Of a DNA stretch of 64,000 nucleotides, positions 54,453 through 63,003 are shown one piece after another (the first letter of the stretch is position 1; every line of letters starts with the position of its first letter). Below the pieces are notes generated by a model. That model was not told where the DNA came from and ran no database searches. It was given only the letters and a program-made list of their open reading frames with translations. This DNA is from Betaproteobacteria bacterium (GTDB lineage: Bacteria; Pseudomonadota; Gammaproteobacteria; Burkholderiales; Burkholderiaceae_C). The position numbers were made by a program, and so were the translations under genes. The stretch lies in NCBI GenBank assembly GCA_016868355.1, contig VGHB01000012.1, positions 19,641 to 83,640 on the forward strand, written 5' to 3'.

Positions 54453-55358
54453 ATGCCCATCAATCCCTTCCACCAAGCTGGCCGCTTCTACAAGGGCAAC
54501 CTGCACACCCACAGCACCACGTCGGACGGTGTCCTCGGTGCCGAGGAGGTCTGCCGGCGCTACCGCGAGCGTGGCTACGACTTCATCTGCCTGTCCGACC
54601 ATTTCCTGCCGGCCTACAAGTTTCCGATCACGGACACGCGGCCGTTTCGCACCGAAGGTTTCACCACCATCCTCGGCGCCGAGGTGCACGTGCCGGACAC
54701 CGACCTGGGCGAGAAGTGGCATTTGCTGGCGAATGGCTTACCCCTGGACTTCGAACCCACACGCCCCGGCGAGACGGCGCCTGAGATTGCCGCGCGCTGC
54801 GCGGCGGCTGGCGCCTTCGTCAGCATGGTGCACCCGGCGTGGAATTCGCTGTCGTTGGCCGATGCTTCCAGCATCACCGCAGCACATGCCATCGAGGTCT
54901 ACAACCACACCTCCGCCGTCAAGACCGACCGCGGCGACGGCACCGTGCTGCTGGACCAGCTGCTCTCGCGCGGCCACCGGCTGAACGCACTCGCCTGCGA
55001 CGACGCCCACTTCGAGGCCGACGACGCGTTTGGTGCCTGGGTCATGGTCAAGGCCCTTTCCCGCGACCCTGACGCACTCGTGGCGGCCTTGAAGGCCGGC
55101 CACTACTACAGCTCCACCGGCGCCGAGATCCACGACATGCGGTTCGAGGGCGACGAGCTGGTGGTGGCGTGCTCGCCGGCCAGCGGTGTCTATCTGCAAG
55201 GCAAGGGCTCGCGCGCCGCGCAGCTGCTGGGCCGTGACATCACGCTGGCCCGCTTGCCGGCGCACAAGATGGGCAAACACGGTTTCATGCGTGTGACCGT
55301 GGTGAACGCCCATGGGCAGCGGGCCTGGAGCAACCCGATCTGGCGCGATGAACACTGA
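54453..55358 (+). CDS. PHP-domain metal-dependent hydrolase (CehA/McbA-like)
   Basis: 301 aa from ATG 54453. PHP metal ligands are seen as KGNLHTHSTTSDGVLG, FICLSDHFLP, ILGAEVHV, SMVHPAWNSLS and ALACDDAHF, and GHYYSSTGAEIHDM follows, as in CehA/McbA-like PHP enzymes. Members hydrolyse phosphoesters or carbamates. In this operon a phosphoester or cyclic ester role is plausible. No signal peptide. Its last 11 nt overlap the next gene. Confidence 0.82.
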   Translation: MPINPFHQAGRFYKGNLHTHSTTSDGVLGAEEVCRRYRERGYDFICLSDHFLPAYKFPITDTRPFRTEGFTTILGAEVHVPDTDLGEKWHLLANGLPLDFEPTRPGETAPEIAARCAAAGAFVSMVHPAWNSLSLADASSITAAHAIEVYNHTSAVKTDRGDGTVLLDQLLSRGHRLNALACDDAHFEADDAFGAWVMVKALSRDPDALVAALKAGHYYSSTGAEIHDMRFEGDELVVACSPASGVYLQGKGSRAAQLLGRDITLARLPAHKMGKHGFMRVTVVNAHGQRAWSNPIWRDEH

Positions 55359-56769
55359 CCGACTCTCGCCCGCGAAGACGCAGGGCACACCCAGCCAGAG
55401 CGAAGGCGACATCAACGGCACGCGCGAGCGTGCGCGGTGGCAGGCCACACATGTCGACGACGCCGGGCGCGCGCTGCTGGCGCGCGATGCCGACGCCTTT
55501 CTGTACCAGAGTGTCTCGACACCGTGTCTTTCCACCATCGCCAAGGCCGAGGGGCTCTGGATCGAGGACCTCTCCGGCCGCCGCTACATGGACTTCCACG
55601 GCAACAACGTGCACCACCTGGGGCACGGCCACCCGGAGGTGATCGCCGCGATCAAGGCCCAGCTCGATGCCTTGAGCTTTGCGCCGCGCCGCTTTGTGCC
55701 TGAGCGGGCGGTGGAACTGGCCGAGGCCCTGAACGCCAGGTTCCGTGCGCTGACAGGCCAGACCGGCCGTGTGCTCTTCACCACCGGCGGCAGTGATGCG
55801 GTGGAAGTGGCGCTCAAGCTCGCTCGCGCTGCCACCGGTCGCTTCAAGACGCTGAGCTTCTGGGATGCCTTTCATGGCGCCGGTTTCGGCTCCTCCAGCG
55901 TGGGCGGCGAGTCCTTGTTCCGCTCGGGTCGGCTGGGGCCGCTCCTGCCGGGCAGCGAACATGTGGCGCCCTTCGGCTGCTACCGCTGCGCCTACGGTCA
56001 CCCGGTCGACGCGCTTGGCCAGCCCAACCTGGACCGGTGCCGGCTGGCCTGTGCCGCGATGGTGCGGTACGTGCTGGAGCGCGAGGGCGATGTGGCGGCC
56101 GTCATCGCCGAGCCCGCGCGCGCCGTGCCCTACCTGCCGCCGCCAGGTTACTGGGCGGCCGTGCGCGAAGCCTGCAACGCCCACGGCACGCTGCTGATCT
56201 TCGACGAGATCCCGACCGGTCTGGGCAAGACCGGCCGCTTCTTCGCCGCCGAGCACGATGGAGCCGTGCCGGATATCGTGGTCCTGGGCAAGGCCTTGGG
56301 CGGCGGTGTGCTGCCCATCGCAGCCTGCATCGCGCGCGACGAACTCAACCGCGTCGGTGAATTTGCGCTGGGCCACTACACCCACGAGAAGAACCCGGTC
56401 ACCGCCGCGGCCGCGCTGGCCACGCTGCATGTCATCGAACGCGACGGGCTGGTCGAACAGGCGGCGCGCGTGGGTGAGCGCGCGCTGGAGCGCCTGCACG
56501 AGATGCAGCGCAAACACCCGCTGATCGGCAACGTGCGTGGTCGCGGCCTGCTGATCGGCATCGAACTGGTCAGCGACCGGGATTCCAAAGTTCCCGCCGC
56601 CGCCGCGGCCGAGCGTGTGTTGTATCGCGCGCTGTCGCGTGGCCTATCGTTCAAGACCACGATGGGCAGCGTCCTGACCCTGACGCCGCCCTTGATCACC
56701 ACCCAAGCCCAGATGGATCAGGCGCTGGACATTCTGGATGTCTGTTTAACCGAGGAGAAGACCCCATGA
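55348..56769 (+). CDS. pbfA: PLP enzyme of aminotransferase class III, PbfA-like
   Basis: 473 aa. Class-III fold: YMDFHGNNVHHLGHGHPEVI, VLFTTGGSDAVEVALKLARA, LLIFDEIPTGLGKTGRFF and the PLP lysine in VVLGKALGGGVLPIAA. It resembles the enzymes found beside phnY/phnA-type genes that act as (R)-1-hydroxy-2-aminoethylphosphonate ammonia-lyase (PbfA), giving phosphonoacetaldehyde, rather than the class-V PhnW transaminase. A transaminase role on 2-aminoethylphosphonate cannot be excluded. ATG 55348 overlaps the PHP gene; the stop overlaps phnY as ATGA, so product and next enzyme are coupled. Confidence 0.75.
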   Translation: MNTDRLSPAKTQGTPSQSEGDINGTRERARWQATHVDDAGRALLARDADAFLYQSVSTPCLSTIAKAEGLWIEDLSGRRYMDFHGNNVHHLGHGHPEVIAAIKAQLDALSFAPRRFVPERAVELAEALNARFRALTGQTGRVLFTTGGSDAVEVALKLARAATGRFKTLSFWDAFHGAGFGSSSVGGESLFRSGRLGPLLPGSEHVAPFGCYRCAYGHPVDALGQPNLDRCRLACAAMVRYVLEREGDVAAVIAEPARAVPYLPPPGYWAAVREACNAHGTLLIFDEIPTGLGKTGRFFAAEHDGAVPDIVVLGKALGGGVLPIAACIARDELNRVGEFALGHYTHEKNPVTAAAALATLHVIERDGLVEQAARVGERALERLHEMQRKHPLIGNVRGRGLLIGIELVSDRDSKVPAAAAAERVLYRALSRGLSFKTTMGSVLTLTPPLITTQAQMDQALDILDVCLTEEKTP

Positions 56770-58214
56770 CCAACCGAAGCACCGTCGTTGACACCCCGCA
56801 GCGCGAAGCGATGCGCATCGCCGGCGAGAAGGTCCACAGCGAGCGTGTCATCGAGATCCGCTACCCGTGGTCCGGCGAAGTGGTTGCCACCGTGCCCAAG
56901 GCCAGCGTCGAGGACGTGCGGCGCGCGTTCTCGATCGCCTTCCAATACAAACCCAAGCTCACCCGCCACGAGCGCTACAAGATCCTGATGAAGGCCGGCG
57001 ACATCATCGCCTCCCGGCGCGATGCGATCGCGCGCCTGATCACGCTCGAGTCGGGCCTGTGCATCAAGGACACGCTCTACGAGGTTGGCCGCGCGTCCGA
57101 CGTGCTCTTGTTCTCAGCGCAGCAGGCGCTTCTCGACGACGGTCAGTCCTTCGCCTGCGACCTCACCCACCACGGCAAGAGCCGGCGTGTGCACACCATG
57201 CGCGAGCCGATGATGGGTGTGATCTCGGCGATCACGCCGTTCAATCACCCGCTGAACCAGGTGATCCACAAGGTGGCGCCTTCGGTGGCCACCAACAACC
57301 GCATGGTGTTGAAGCCGACCGAGAAAACACCGCTGGCCGCACTGGTGCTGGCCGACGTGCTGTACGAGGCTGGCCTGCCGCCGGAAATGCTGTCCGTCAT
57401 CACCGGCGACCCGAAGGAGATCGCCGACGAGATGCTGACCAACCCGCACGCCGACGTCATCACCTTCACCGGAGGTGTGCCGATCGGCAAGTACATCGCC
57501 GCCAAGGCGGTCTACAAGCGCCAGGTGCTGGAGCTGGGCGGCAACGACCCCATCGTCGTGATGGACGACGCCGACGTGGTGAAGGCGGCCGACCTGGCGG
57601 CCAACGGTTCCTACAAGAACTCGGGCCAGCGTTGCACGGCCGTCAAGCGCATCTTCGTGCACGAGAAGGTCGCGCCCGAGTTCACCGAGGCGCTGCTGGC
57701 CAAGACACGGGCCTGGACCTACGGCGACCCGCTGGATACGAAGGTTGACATGGGCACCGTCATCGACGAGCCGGCGGCGCGCGAGTTCGAGCGTCGCGTC
57801 AACGACGCGGTGGCACAAGGCGCGCGCCTGCTGCACGGCAACCAGCGTGATGGCGCCAGCTACAGCCCGACCCTGATCGACCGCGTGCGTGGCGAGATGG
57901 AGGTAGCCAAGCAGGAGACCTTCGGCCCGGTGTCGCCGGTGCTCACCTTCCGCAACCTGGACGACGCCATCGCGCAGGTCAACTCCACCGCCTTTGGCCT
58001 GAGCTCGGGCATCTGCACCAATCGCCTGGACGACATCATGCGCTTCGTGCGCGAAGCGAACGTGGGCTCGGTCAACGTCTGGGAAGTGCCGGGCTACCGG
58101 CTCGAGGTCACGCCGTTCGGCGGCATCAAGGACTCGGGACTCGGCGTCAAGGAAGGTGTGCAGGAGTGCTGCAAGGCCTTCACCAACGTCAAGACCTACT
58201 CGCTGCCCTGGTGA
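56766..58214 (+). CDS. phnY: Phosphonoacetaldehyde dehydrogenase
   Basis: 482 aa NAD(P)-dependent aldehyde dehydrogenase. Catalytic Cys in NSGQRCTAVKRIFV, general-base Glu in VLELGGNDPIV, nucleotide region FTGGVPIGKYIA, and ISAITPFNHPLNQVIHKVAPS are all present. The match in style to PhnY and the coupling with pbfA and phnA support phosphonoacetaldehyde to phosphonoacetate oxidation. It is the last catabolic gene; a Na/Pi transporter gene follows 25 nt later. Confidence 0.9.
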   Translation: MTNRSTVVDTPQREAMRIAGEKVHSERVIEIRYPWSGEVVATVPKASVEDVRRAFSIAFQYKPKLTRHERYKILMKAGDIIASRRDAIARLITLESGLCIKDTLYEVGRASDVLLFSAQQALLDDGQSFACDLTHHGKSRRVHTMREPMMGVISAITPFNHPLNQVIHKVAPSVATNNRMVLKPTEKTPLAALVLADVLYEAGLPPEMLSVITGDPKEIADEMLTNPHADVITFTGGVPIGKYIAAKAVYKRQVLELGGNDPIVVMDDADVVKAADLAANGSYKNSGQRCTAVKRIFVHEKVAPEFTEALLAKTRAWTYGDPLDTKVDMGTVIDEPAAREFERRVNDAVAQGARLLHGNQRDGASYSPTLIDRVRGEMEVAKQETFGPVSPVLTFRNLDDAIAQVNSTAFGLSSGICTNRLDDIMRFVREANVGSVNVWEVPGYRLEVTPFGGIKDSGLGVKEGVQECCKAFTNVKTYSLPW

Positions 58215-58239
58215 GGGTAGTCTCCGCTTCGACTACTCC

Positions 58240-59904
58240 ATGATCCACCTACTTAACCTGCTCGCTGCGATCGCCCTACTCGTGTGGGGTACCTATATCG
58301 TGCGTACCGGCATGACCCGGCTGCTGGGTGAGAACCTGCGCCTGGTACTCTCGCGCTCGGCGGGTAACCGTATCGCCGGTGTCTTAGCTGGCTTCAGCGT
58401 GACGAGCCTTGTGCAGTCAAGTACGGCTACCTGCATGATGATGGGCAGTTTTGTCGGCAAGGGCCTAGTGGCTGCAAGTCCAGCGTTGGCGGTGATGCTA
58501 GGAGCGGATGTCGGCACCGCTTTCATGGCGGTGGTGTACGCGTTCGATCTTTCGTGGTTGTCACCGCTGCTGATCTTCGTCGGTGTGGTGATGTTCATCT
58601 CGCGCCCGAACAGCGATAGCGGACGGGTAGGTCGGGTGCTCATCGGTCTTGGCGTGATCACGCTCGCTCTGCAACTGATCACAGGGGCCACCAAACCGCT
58701 CACTGAAGCCACAGCAGTGCGAGCGCTGCTAGTAGCGCTGCCCAACGAGGTGTTGCTTAACATCTTGATGGGCATCGCGATCACGGTACTCGCATACTCG
58801 AGTCTGGCCGTGGTATTGCTGACTGCGACGCTGGCCGCCACCGGACTGCTGCCAGTGCAAGTTGCGCTTGGGCTTGTGATTGGCGCCAATATCGGCAGTG
58901 CGGTACTGGCTATCCTGGCCACTGGCGGACAACCCGCCGCGGCGCGTCGTATTCCTTTGGGTAACCTGCTGTTCAAGTTGCTGGGCGCGGCTGTCGCGCT
59001 ACCATTGTTACCCGGGGCACTTGTGCTGCTGCAGCAGCATTTAAATGCTGTACACCAGTTGGTGGTGGGCTTTCACCTTTTATTCAACTTGGTGCTGGCA
59101 GTGATGTGTTTAGGCCTCACCGGTCTAGTGGTTCAAATCACTGAGCGATTGTTACCCGATCCGCAGCGAGGCGTGGACGAGCGTCAGAGTCACCTCGACC
59201 CCAGTCTGCTCGGTACGCCATCGCTGGCCATCGCCGGTGCTGCACGCGAAGCGCTGTATCAGGCTGACGTGGTCGAGAGCATGATGCGAGGGATGCTGGT
59301 GGTGATTCGCAACAACGATCTCGAAATGTCAGAGCGCTTACGCCGCAAAGACGATCTAGTCGACACCCTGTACTCGGCAATTAAGTTTTATCTGACCCAG
59401 ATCTCTAGCGAGGCACTGTCCGAGCGTGAGGGCCGACGCTGGACCGATATCATCAGCTTTACCATCAACATGGAGCAGGTAGCAGATATTATCGAGCGTG
59501 TGCTACAGGACGTCGAAGACAAGAAGATCCGCAAAAACCGAAGCTTCTCCGACGCCGGTATGGCTGAGATTTGCCATCTGCACGAGCAACTGCTGTCCAA
59601 TCTGCGCTTGGCGATGAGCGTCTTCCTCAACGGCCATGTGAATGACGCGCGCAAACTGCTGGAGGACAAAGCCCGATTTAGCTCGCTGGAGCGCGAGTAC
59701 GCCGCCAGTCACATCGCGAGGCTGCAAGACAATACAGCGCAGAGCGTCGAGACGAGCTCGCTACACCTGGATCTCATCAGCGAGCTTAAACGTATTAACA
59801 CGCACCTGTGCAGTGTGGCTTATCCGATCCTGGAGTCAGCCGGCGTACTGGCCTTAAGCCGCCTGCAGCGCGAGCAGCTGGTCGGGCAGGACAGGTCGGA
59901 CTGA
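58240..59904 (+). CDS. Na/Pi cotransporter family protein with PhoU-like domain
   Basis: 554 aa from ATG 58240. Two inverted repeats of the NptA/YjbB fold: VTSLVQSSTATCMMMGSFVG with the QSSTAT signature, and the second half LGLVIGANIGSAVLAILATG; about eight membrane segments to residue 320. The C-terminal 200 residues are helical and PhoU-like (MRGMLVVIRNNDLEMSERLR, DIIERVLQDVEDKK). In E. coli the relative YjbB exports phosphate. Here it could remove phosphate set free by PhnA, or import it. Codon choice is visibly less GC-biased than in the preceding genes, so it may have joined the operon later. Confidence 0.88.
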   Translation: MIHLLNLLAAIALLVWGTYIVRTGMTRLLGENLRLVLSRSAGNRIAGVLAGFSVTSLVQSSTATCMMMGSFVGKGLVAASPALAVMLGADVGTAFMAVVYAFDLSWLSPLLIFVGVVMFISRPNSDSGRVGRVLIGLGVITLALQLITGATKPLTEATAVRALLVALPNEVLLNILMGIAITVLAYSSLAVVLLTATLAATGLLPVQVALGLVIGANIGSAVLAILATGGQPAAARRIPLGNLLFKLLGAAVALPLLPGALVLLQQHLNAVHQLVVGFHLLFNLVLAVMCLGLTGLVVQITERLLPDPQRGVDERQSHLDPSLLGTPSLAIAGAAREALYQADVVESMMRGMLVVIRNNDLEMSERLRRKDDLVDTLYSAIKFYLTQISSEALSEREGRRWTDIISFTINMEQVADIIERVLQDVEDKKIRKNRSFSDAGMAEICHLHEQLLSNLRLAMSVFLNGHVNDARKLLEDKARFSSLEREYAASHIARLQDNTAQSVETSSLHLDLISELKRINTHLCSVAYPILESAGVLALSRLQREQLVGQDRSD

Positions 59905-60350
59905 CTCGATCCTGCCCTTGTACCCAAAGGTCTACCCAGAGGCTGCCTTTTTATACTTTTCTATGCCGCCAAATTAAAAAGGCGCCCGCAGGCGTCCGCG
60001 GTCATTGTTTTCGTTGATATTTCTTGTTGGGGGGCAGGTCAATCGCTGCAGGTACTGTCGGCGGTCTGATCGCGTGGGCTTTGAGCCAAATGCCCTATGT
60101 CGATAGGGGCCAAGTGCAGTTAAGAAGCAGCGCTCTAACATCACAAATTCAGCAGAAGCCAATGACTGAACTGGGCTATCGCCTGCCGGTCAGTGACATT
60201 TCCCGACCGGCTCGGGCACTCGATCGCAGCCGTTGGTCATGCTGCATCCGCTAAGCTTGGTACTCGCTCGAGGTCAATATTCGCTCGAGGCATCGGCAGC
60301 GTGCGCGCTGGCAAACGCACAATTGATCAATTCGTCACGGAGCCAGGAGA
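59905..60350. other. Interval without a convincing gene
   Basis: About 445 bp after the Na/Pi transporter. It holds a terminator-like hairpin for minus-strand transcripts (59976-59998). Open frames (60024-60254 plus, 60233-60670 plus) show no domain and the second overlaps the next real gene. No promoter motif was convincing. Confidence 0.5.
59976..59998 (-). terminator. Rho-independent-terminator-like hairpin (minus strand)
   Basis: On the minus strand a six-pair stem (GACGCC with GGCGCC, one G-U pair) around a TGCG loop is followed by five T. It would stop minus-strand transcription, yet no minus-strand gene lies close upstream of it. Confidence 0.4.
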
Positions 60351-60932
60351 GTGACTCTCAACGATGTAAATCTCATTTTCCAGATCATTTCATCCGTCGC
60401 AGTGGTCGCGACCCTCGTCGCCTTAGTGGTCTCGTTGCGCCAGAACACAAAGGCGCAACGGATGGCGTCGGTCCAGTCGATCACCGCCGCGATCGCGGCA
60501 ATCAACGTGCCCGCGATGGAATCTCCCGCGCTTGGTCGCGCCGTTGCGGCAATACAGCGCGACTGGGCGGCGGCGACCCGAGACGAGCGTATCGTCGCGC
60601 ACTTTTTCTGCTTCACATTCTTCAAGCTCTGCGAACAAGCCTGGGTCCAGTACAAGGCCGGCGCACTTGATGAAGACCAGTGGGCGGGCTGGGAAGTGTC
60701 GCTCCTGCGGATTTACCACAGCCCCGGCATCCAAGCCGTTTGGTGGCCGGCGCGGCACTATGCATACTCAAAGGCGTTTCAGGACTATCTAGCCGAGAGC
60801 AGCCTGCCGGAGTGGATCGGACAATCGACCCAGTACGACATGTTTGATGGCCCCACCGGAGTGAAGGAGGCCGCCGAGGCGCCCGCGGGTCAAGCGACGA
60901 TGTCTGGTTTACCCCGGGGCCTGTCGGATTGA
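60351..60932 (+). CDS. Membrane-anchored protein of unknown function
   Basis: 193 aa from GTG 60351 with an AGGAG a few bases before. One N-terminal membrane segment ([22 protein letters not shown]) is followed by a soluble helical part with [20 protein letters not shown], ending GLPRGLSD. The layout matches small single-span bacterial proteins of unknown role; I do not recognise a named family with certainty. Its last 15 codons lie within an 80-bp direct repeat whose other copy is at 63163-63242. Confidence 0.65.
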   Translation: MTLNDVNLIFQIISSVAVVATLVALVVSLRQNTKAQRMASVQSITAAIAAINVPAMESPALGRAVAAIQRDWAAATRDERIVAHFFCFTFFKLCEQAWVQYKAGALDEDQWAGWEVSLLRIYHSPGIQAVWWPARHYAYSKAFQDYLAESSLPEWIGQSTQYDMFDGPTGVKEAAEAPAGQATMSGLPRGLSD

Positions 60933-60968
60933 AGAGGGATTGAAAAGGGCGTTTGAATTTCCTATGCT
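60889..60968 (+). repeat. 80-bp direct repeat, copy 1
   Basis: Aligns without gaps to 63163-63242, offset 2274, with about 80 percent identity by eye. Shared blocks include TCTGGTTTACCCCG and GCGTTTGAATTTC. This copy spans the 3' end of the unknown gene at 60351 and runs up to the stranded ligase fragment. Confidence 0.75.
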
Positions 60969-61119
60969 CGGAAACACCATCGACGAGCGCGAAGTGCGCC
61001 TGTCAGCCGGCGCAGCGTTCGTCGGGCTGGTGTGCGGTGACATCATGACCATGCCCGGCCTGCCGGCCACCGCCTCCATCGGCATGGACGATGACAGCCT
61101 CATCGTCCGTCTGTTCTGA
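60964..61119 (+). pseudogene. fhs: C-terminal fragment of formate-tetrahydrofolate ligase
   Basis: 51 codons in one frame ending with a stop. [24 protein letters not shown] and a final LF match the very C-terminus of formate-tetrahydrofolate ligase (usual length about 555 residues); the rest of the gene is absent. The in-frame ATG at 60964 has no special support. It is a broken remnant whose upstream edge coincides with the end of direct repeat copy 1. Confidence 0.75.
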
Positions 61120-61179
61120 AACTGCGGCCATCGCGCCTCCGCCCGACCACCCCTCCACATTCACGCAGGATCTCACCCC

Positions 61180-62193
61180 ATGAGCTCACGCCGCCGCACC
61201 TTGGGCCTGTTGGCTTCCTCCACGCTGGCCACCGTGGCCATCGTCGCCACCCTCGCCGCGCCGGCCAACGCCTGGGCCCAGGGCAAGCCCATCCGCCTGG
61301 TGGTGCCCTACCCGCCTGGGGGGCCGCTGGACATCGTCGCGCGCGCGCTGGCTGAGCGCGTGAAAGACAGCCTGGGCACAGTGGTGGTGGAAAACCGTCC
61401 GGGTGCCGGTGGCAATGTGGGCGCCGACCTGGTGGCCAAGTCGGCACCCGACGGGGCCACCATCGTCATGGGGGCTGTGGCCACGCACGCCATCAACCCC
61501 TGGCTGTACAGCCGCATCCCCTACGACCCGCTGCGCGACTTCACCCCCATCACCCTGGTGGCGCAGGTGCCCAACGTGCTGGTGATGAACGCCGAGACCG
61601 CCGCGCAGCTGAACATCCGCTCGATGGCCGACCTGGTGGACTACTCTAAGAAGAATCCGGGGCGCCTGAACTACGGCTCTGGCGGCAACGGCAGCGCAGG
61701 GCACCTGGCCGGCGAAATCTTCAAGGCCCAGGCTGGGCTATTCGTTGTGCACATTCCCTATGCGGGCGGGCCGCCGGCGCAGCTGGCCCTGGTCAGCGGG
61801 CAGGTGGACTTCAATTTCGACAACTTGGCCGCGGCCTCGGCCAACATCCGATCGGGCAAGCTCAAGGCCCTGGCCGTGACCACCGCGCGCAAGTCCAGTG
61901 CCATGCCGGAGTTGCCCACGGTGGCCGAGGCTGGAGCGCGGCTCGGCCTGAAGGACTTCGATATCAGCACCTGGTTCGGTCTGTTCGGTCCGGCCCGCCT
62001 GCCGGCCGACGTCACCGCCCGTCTGAACAAGGGCTTCGTGGAAGCGCTGAACTCGCCCGAGCTGAAGGCCCGCATGGCCACGCTGATGGCCGAGCCCTCC
62101 CCCACCACACCCGAGCAATTCGCCGCCTTCGTGAAGGCCGAATTGGCGAAGTATGAGCCGGTGGTGAAGGCCAGCGGCGCCAAGGCTGACTGA
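61180..62193 (+). CDS. Tripartite tricarboxylate-type (TctC/Bug) binding protein
   Basis: 337 aa with an N-terminal export signal (SSRRRTLGLLASSTLATVAI and ending NAWAQG). Mature motifs of Bug proteins: IRLVVPYPPGGPLDIVAR, VVVENRPGAGGNVGADLVAKS, PDGATIVMG, VHIPYAGGPPAQLALVSGQVD. These periplasmic proteins bind carboxylates such as citrate or glutamate and are very numerous in Burkholderiales. No TctA/TctB membrane genes lie in the window, as is common for such orphan binding proteins. Confidence 0.92.
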   Translation: MSSRRRTLGLLASSTLATVAIVATLAAPANAWAQGKPIRLVVPYPPGGPLDIVARALAERVKDSLGTVVVENRPGAGGNVGADLVAKSAPDGATIVMGAVATHAINPWLYSRIPYDPLRDFTPITLVAQVPNVLVMNAETAAQLNIRSMADLVDYSKKNPGRLNYGSGGNGSAGHLAGEIFKAQAGLFVVHIPYAGGPPAQLALVSGQVDFNFDNLAAASANIRSGKLKALAVTTARKSSAMPELPTVAEAGARLGLKDFDISTWFGLFGPARLPADVTARLNKGFVEALNSPELKARMATLMAEPSPTTPEQFAAFVKAELAKYEPVVKASGAKAD

Positions 62194-62523
62194 GCCAGTT
62201 ACCGTCGGCGTGACGACACGCCCACCTGAAGGCCTCCAGCCACTCAAGGCCGGTCGCAGGGCATCACGGAAAGTACGATTCTCGGCGAAGTGGAACAACC
62301 GGCGCAGCAGAGTCGGACAGATGCAAAGCTGCACAGAGCCCGTTGAAGCCACTCTTACGCCCACGCAGCTTGAAACGCTTCCGAGCGACTCGGCGTAAGC
62401 TCCCCCCCCCTGGGATCAGAATGAAAAGTCGGCGCTTCGTTGCTCACCAACGACCACCAGTTGGTCGGCGCGCGGACCTTTCCTATGACGCTTCCTGCGC
62501 TCCAGCGGCCTCTTCGGCAGCGC
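62194..62523. other. Interval without a convincing gene
   Basis: About 330 bp between the convergent TctC-type and YbaK-type genes. It contains a run of nine C near 62402-62410 and no frame with a recognisable product. Nothing else was seen. Confidence 0.5.
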
Positions 62524-63003
62524 TCAGCCGCGCTTCAGCCTGGTGACCTCACCGCCGCTGGCCTCCACCAACTTGTGCGGCTCGATGCCGAACACGTCAT
62601 TCCACGTTCCGGCCGCCGCCCACACCTCGGGCCACTGCAAGAGATCCGGATCGATGAACACGCGCAGGTGCGTTTTGTGGCCAAACGGCGGCACACCACC
62701 GATCGGGAAGCCGGTCACCTCGCGCACGGTGTCGGCATCCACCCGGGAGCACTTGGCGCCACCGGCGGCCGCGGCCAGTTTCTTCTCGTCGAGTTGGTTC
62801 GAGCCGCTCACATACGCAAGCACTACTTCGCCGTCGACGGCGAAGATAAGACTCTTCACGATCTGGCCCACATCCACCCCGATGGCGGTGGCTGCATCGA
62901 CTGCCGTCTTGGTGCTCTCGGGGAACGAGCGCGGCTCGATGATGAGCCCGCGGGCGGCACCGGCCTCAAGGACGCGAAGCACATTGGGATGCCGATCGGT
63001 CAC
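62524..63003 (-). CDS. YbaK/EbsC-family aminoacyl-tRNA deacylase
   Basis: About 159 aa from GTG 63003; the frame is open to GTG 63063, but the extra 20 residues (Thr/Ser/Arg-rich) are not family-like. The fold is recognisable from PESTKTAVDAATAIGVDVGQIVKSLIF with the conserved Lys, GSNQLDEKKLAAAAGG, and VTGFPIGGVPPFGHK. YbaK-like proteins remove wrongly attached amino acids from tRNA. It stands alone, convergent with the TctC-type gene. Confidence 0.85.
   Translation of the reverse strand: MTDRHPNVLRVLEAGAARGLIIEPRSFPESTKTAVDAATAIGVDVGQIVKSLIFAVDGEVVLAYVSGSNQLDEKKLAAAAGGAKCSRVDADTVREVTGFPIGGVPPFGHKTHLRVFIDPDLLQWPEVWAAAGTWNDVFGIEPHKLVEASGGEVTRLKRG

Noticed and set aside
62402..62410. Homopolymer C run as a phase-variation tract
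   Set aside because: It lies in non-coding sequence between two convergent genes and would not affect either reading frame.
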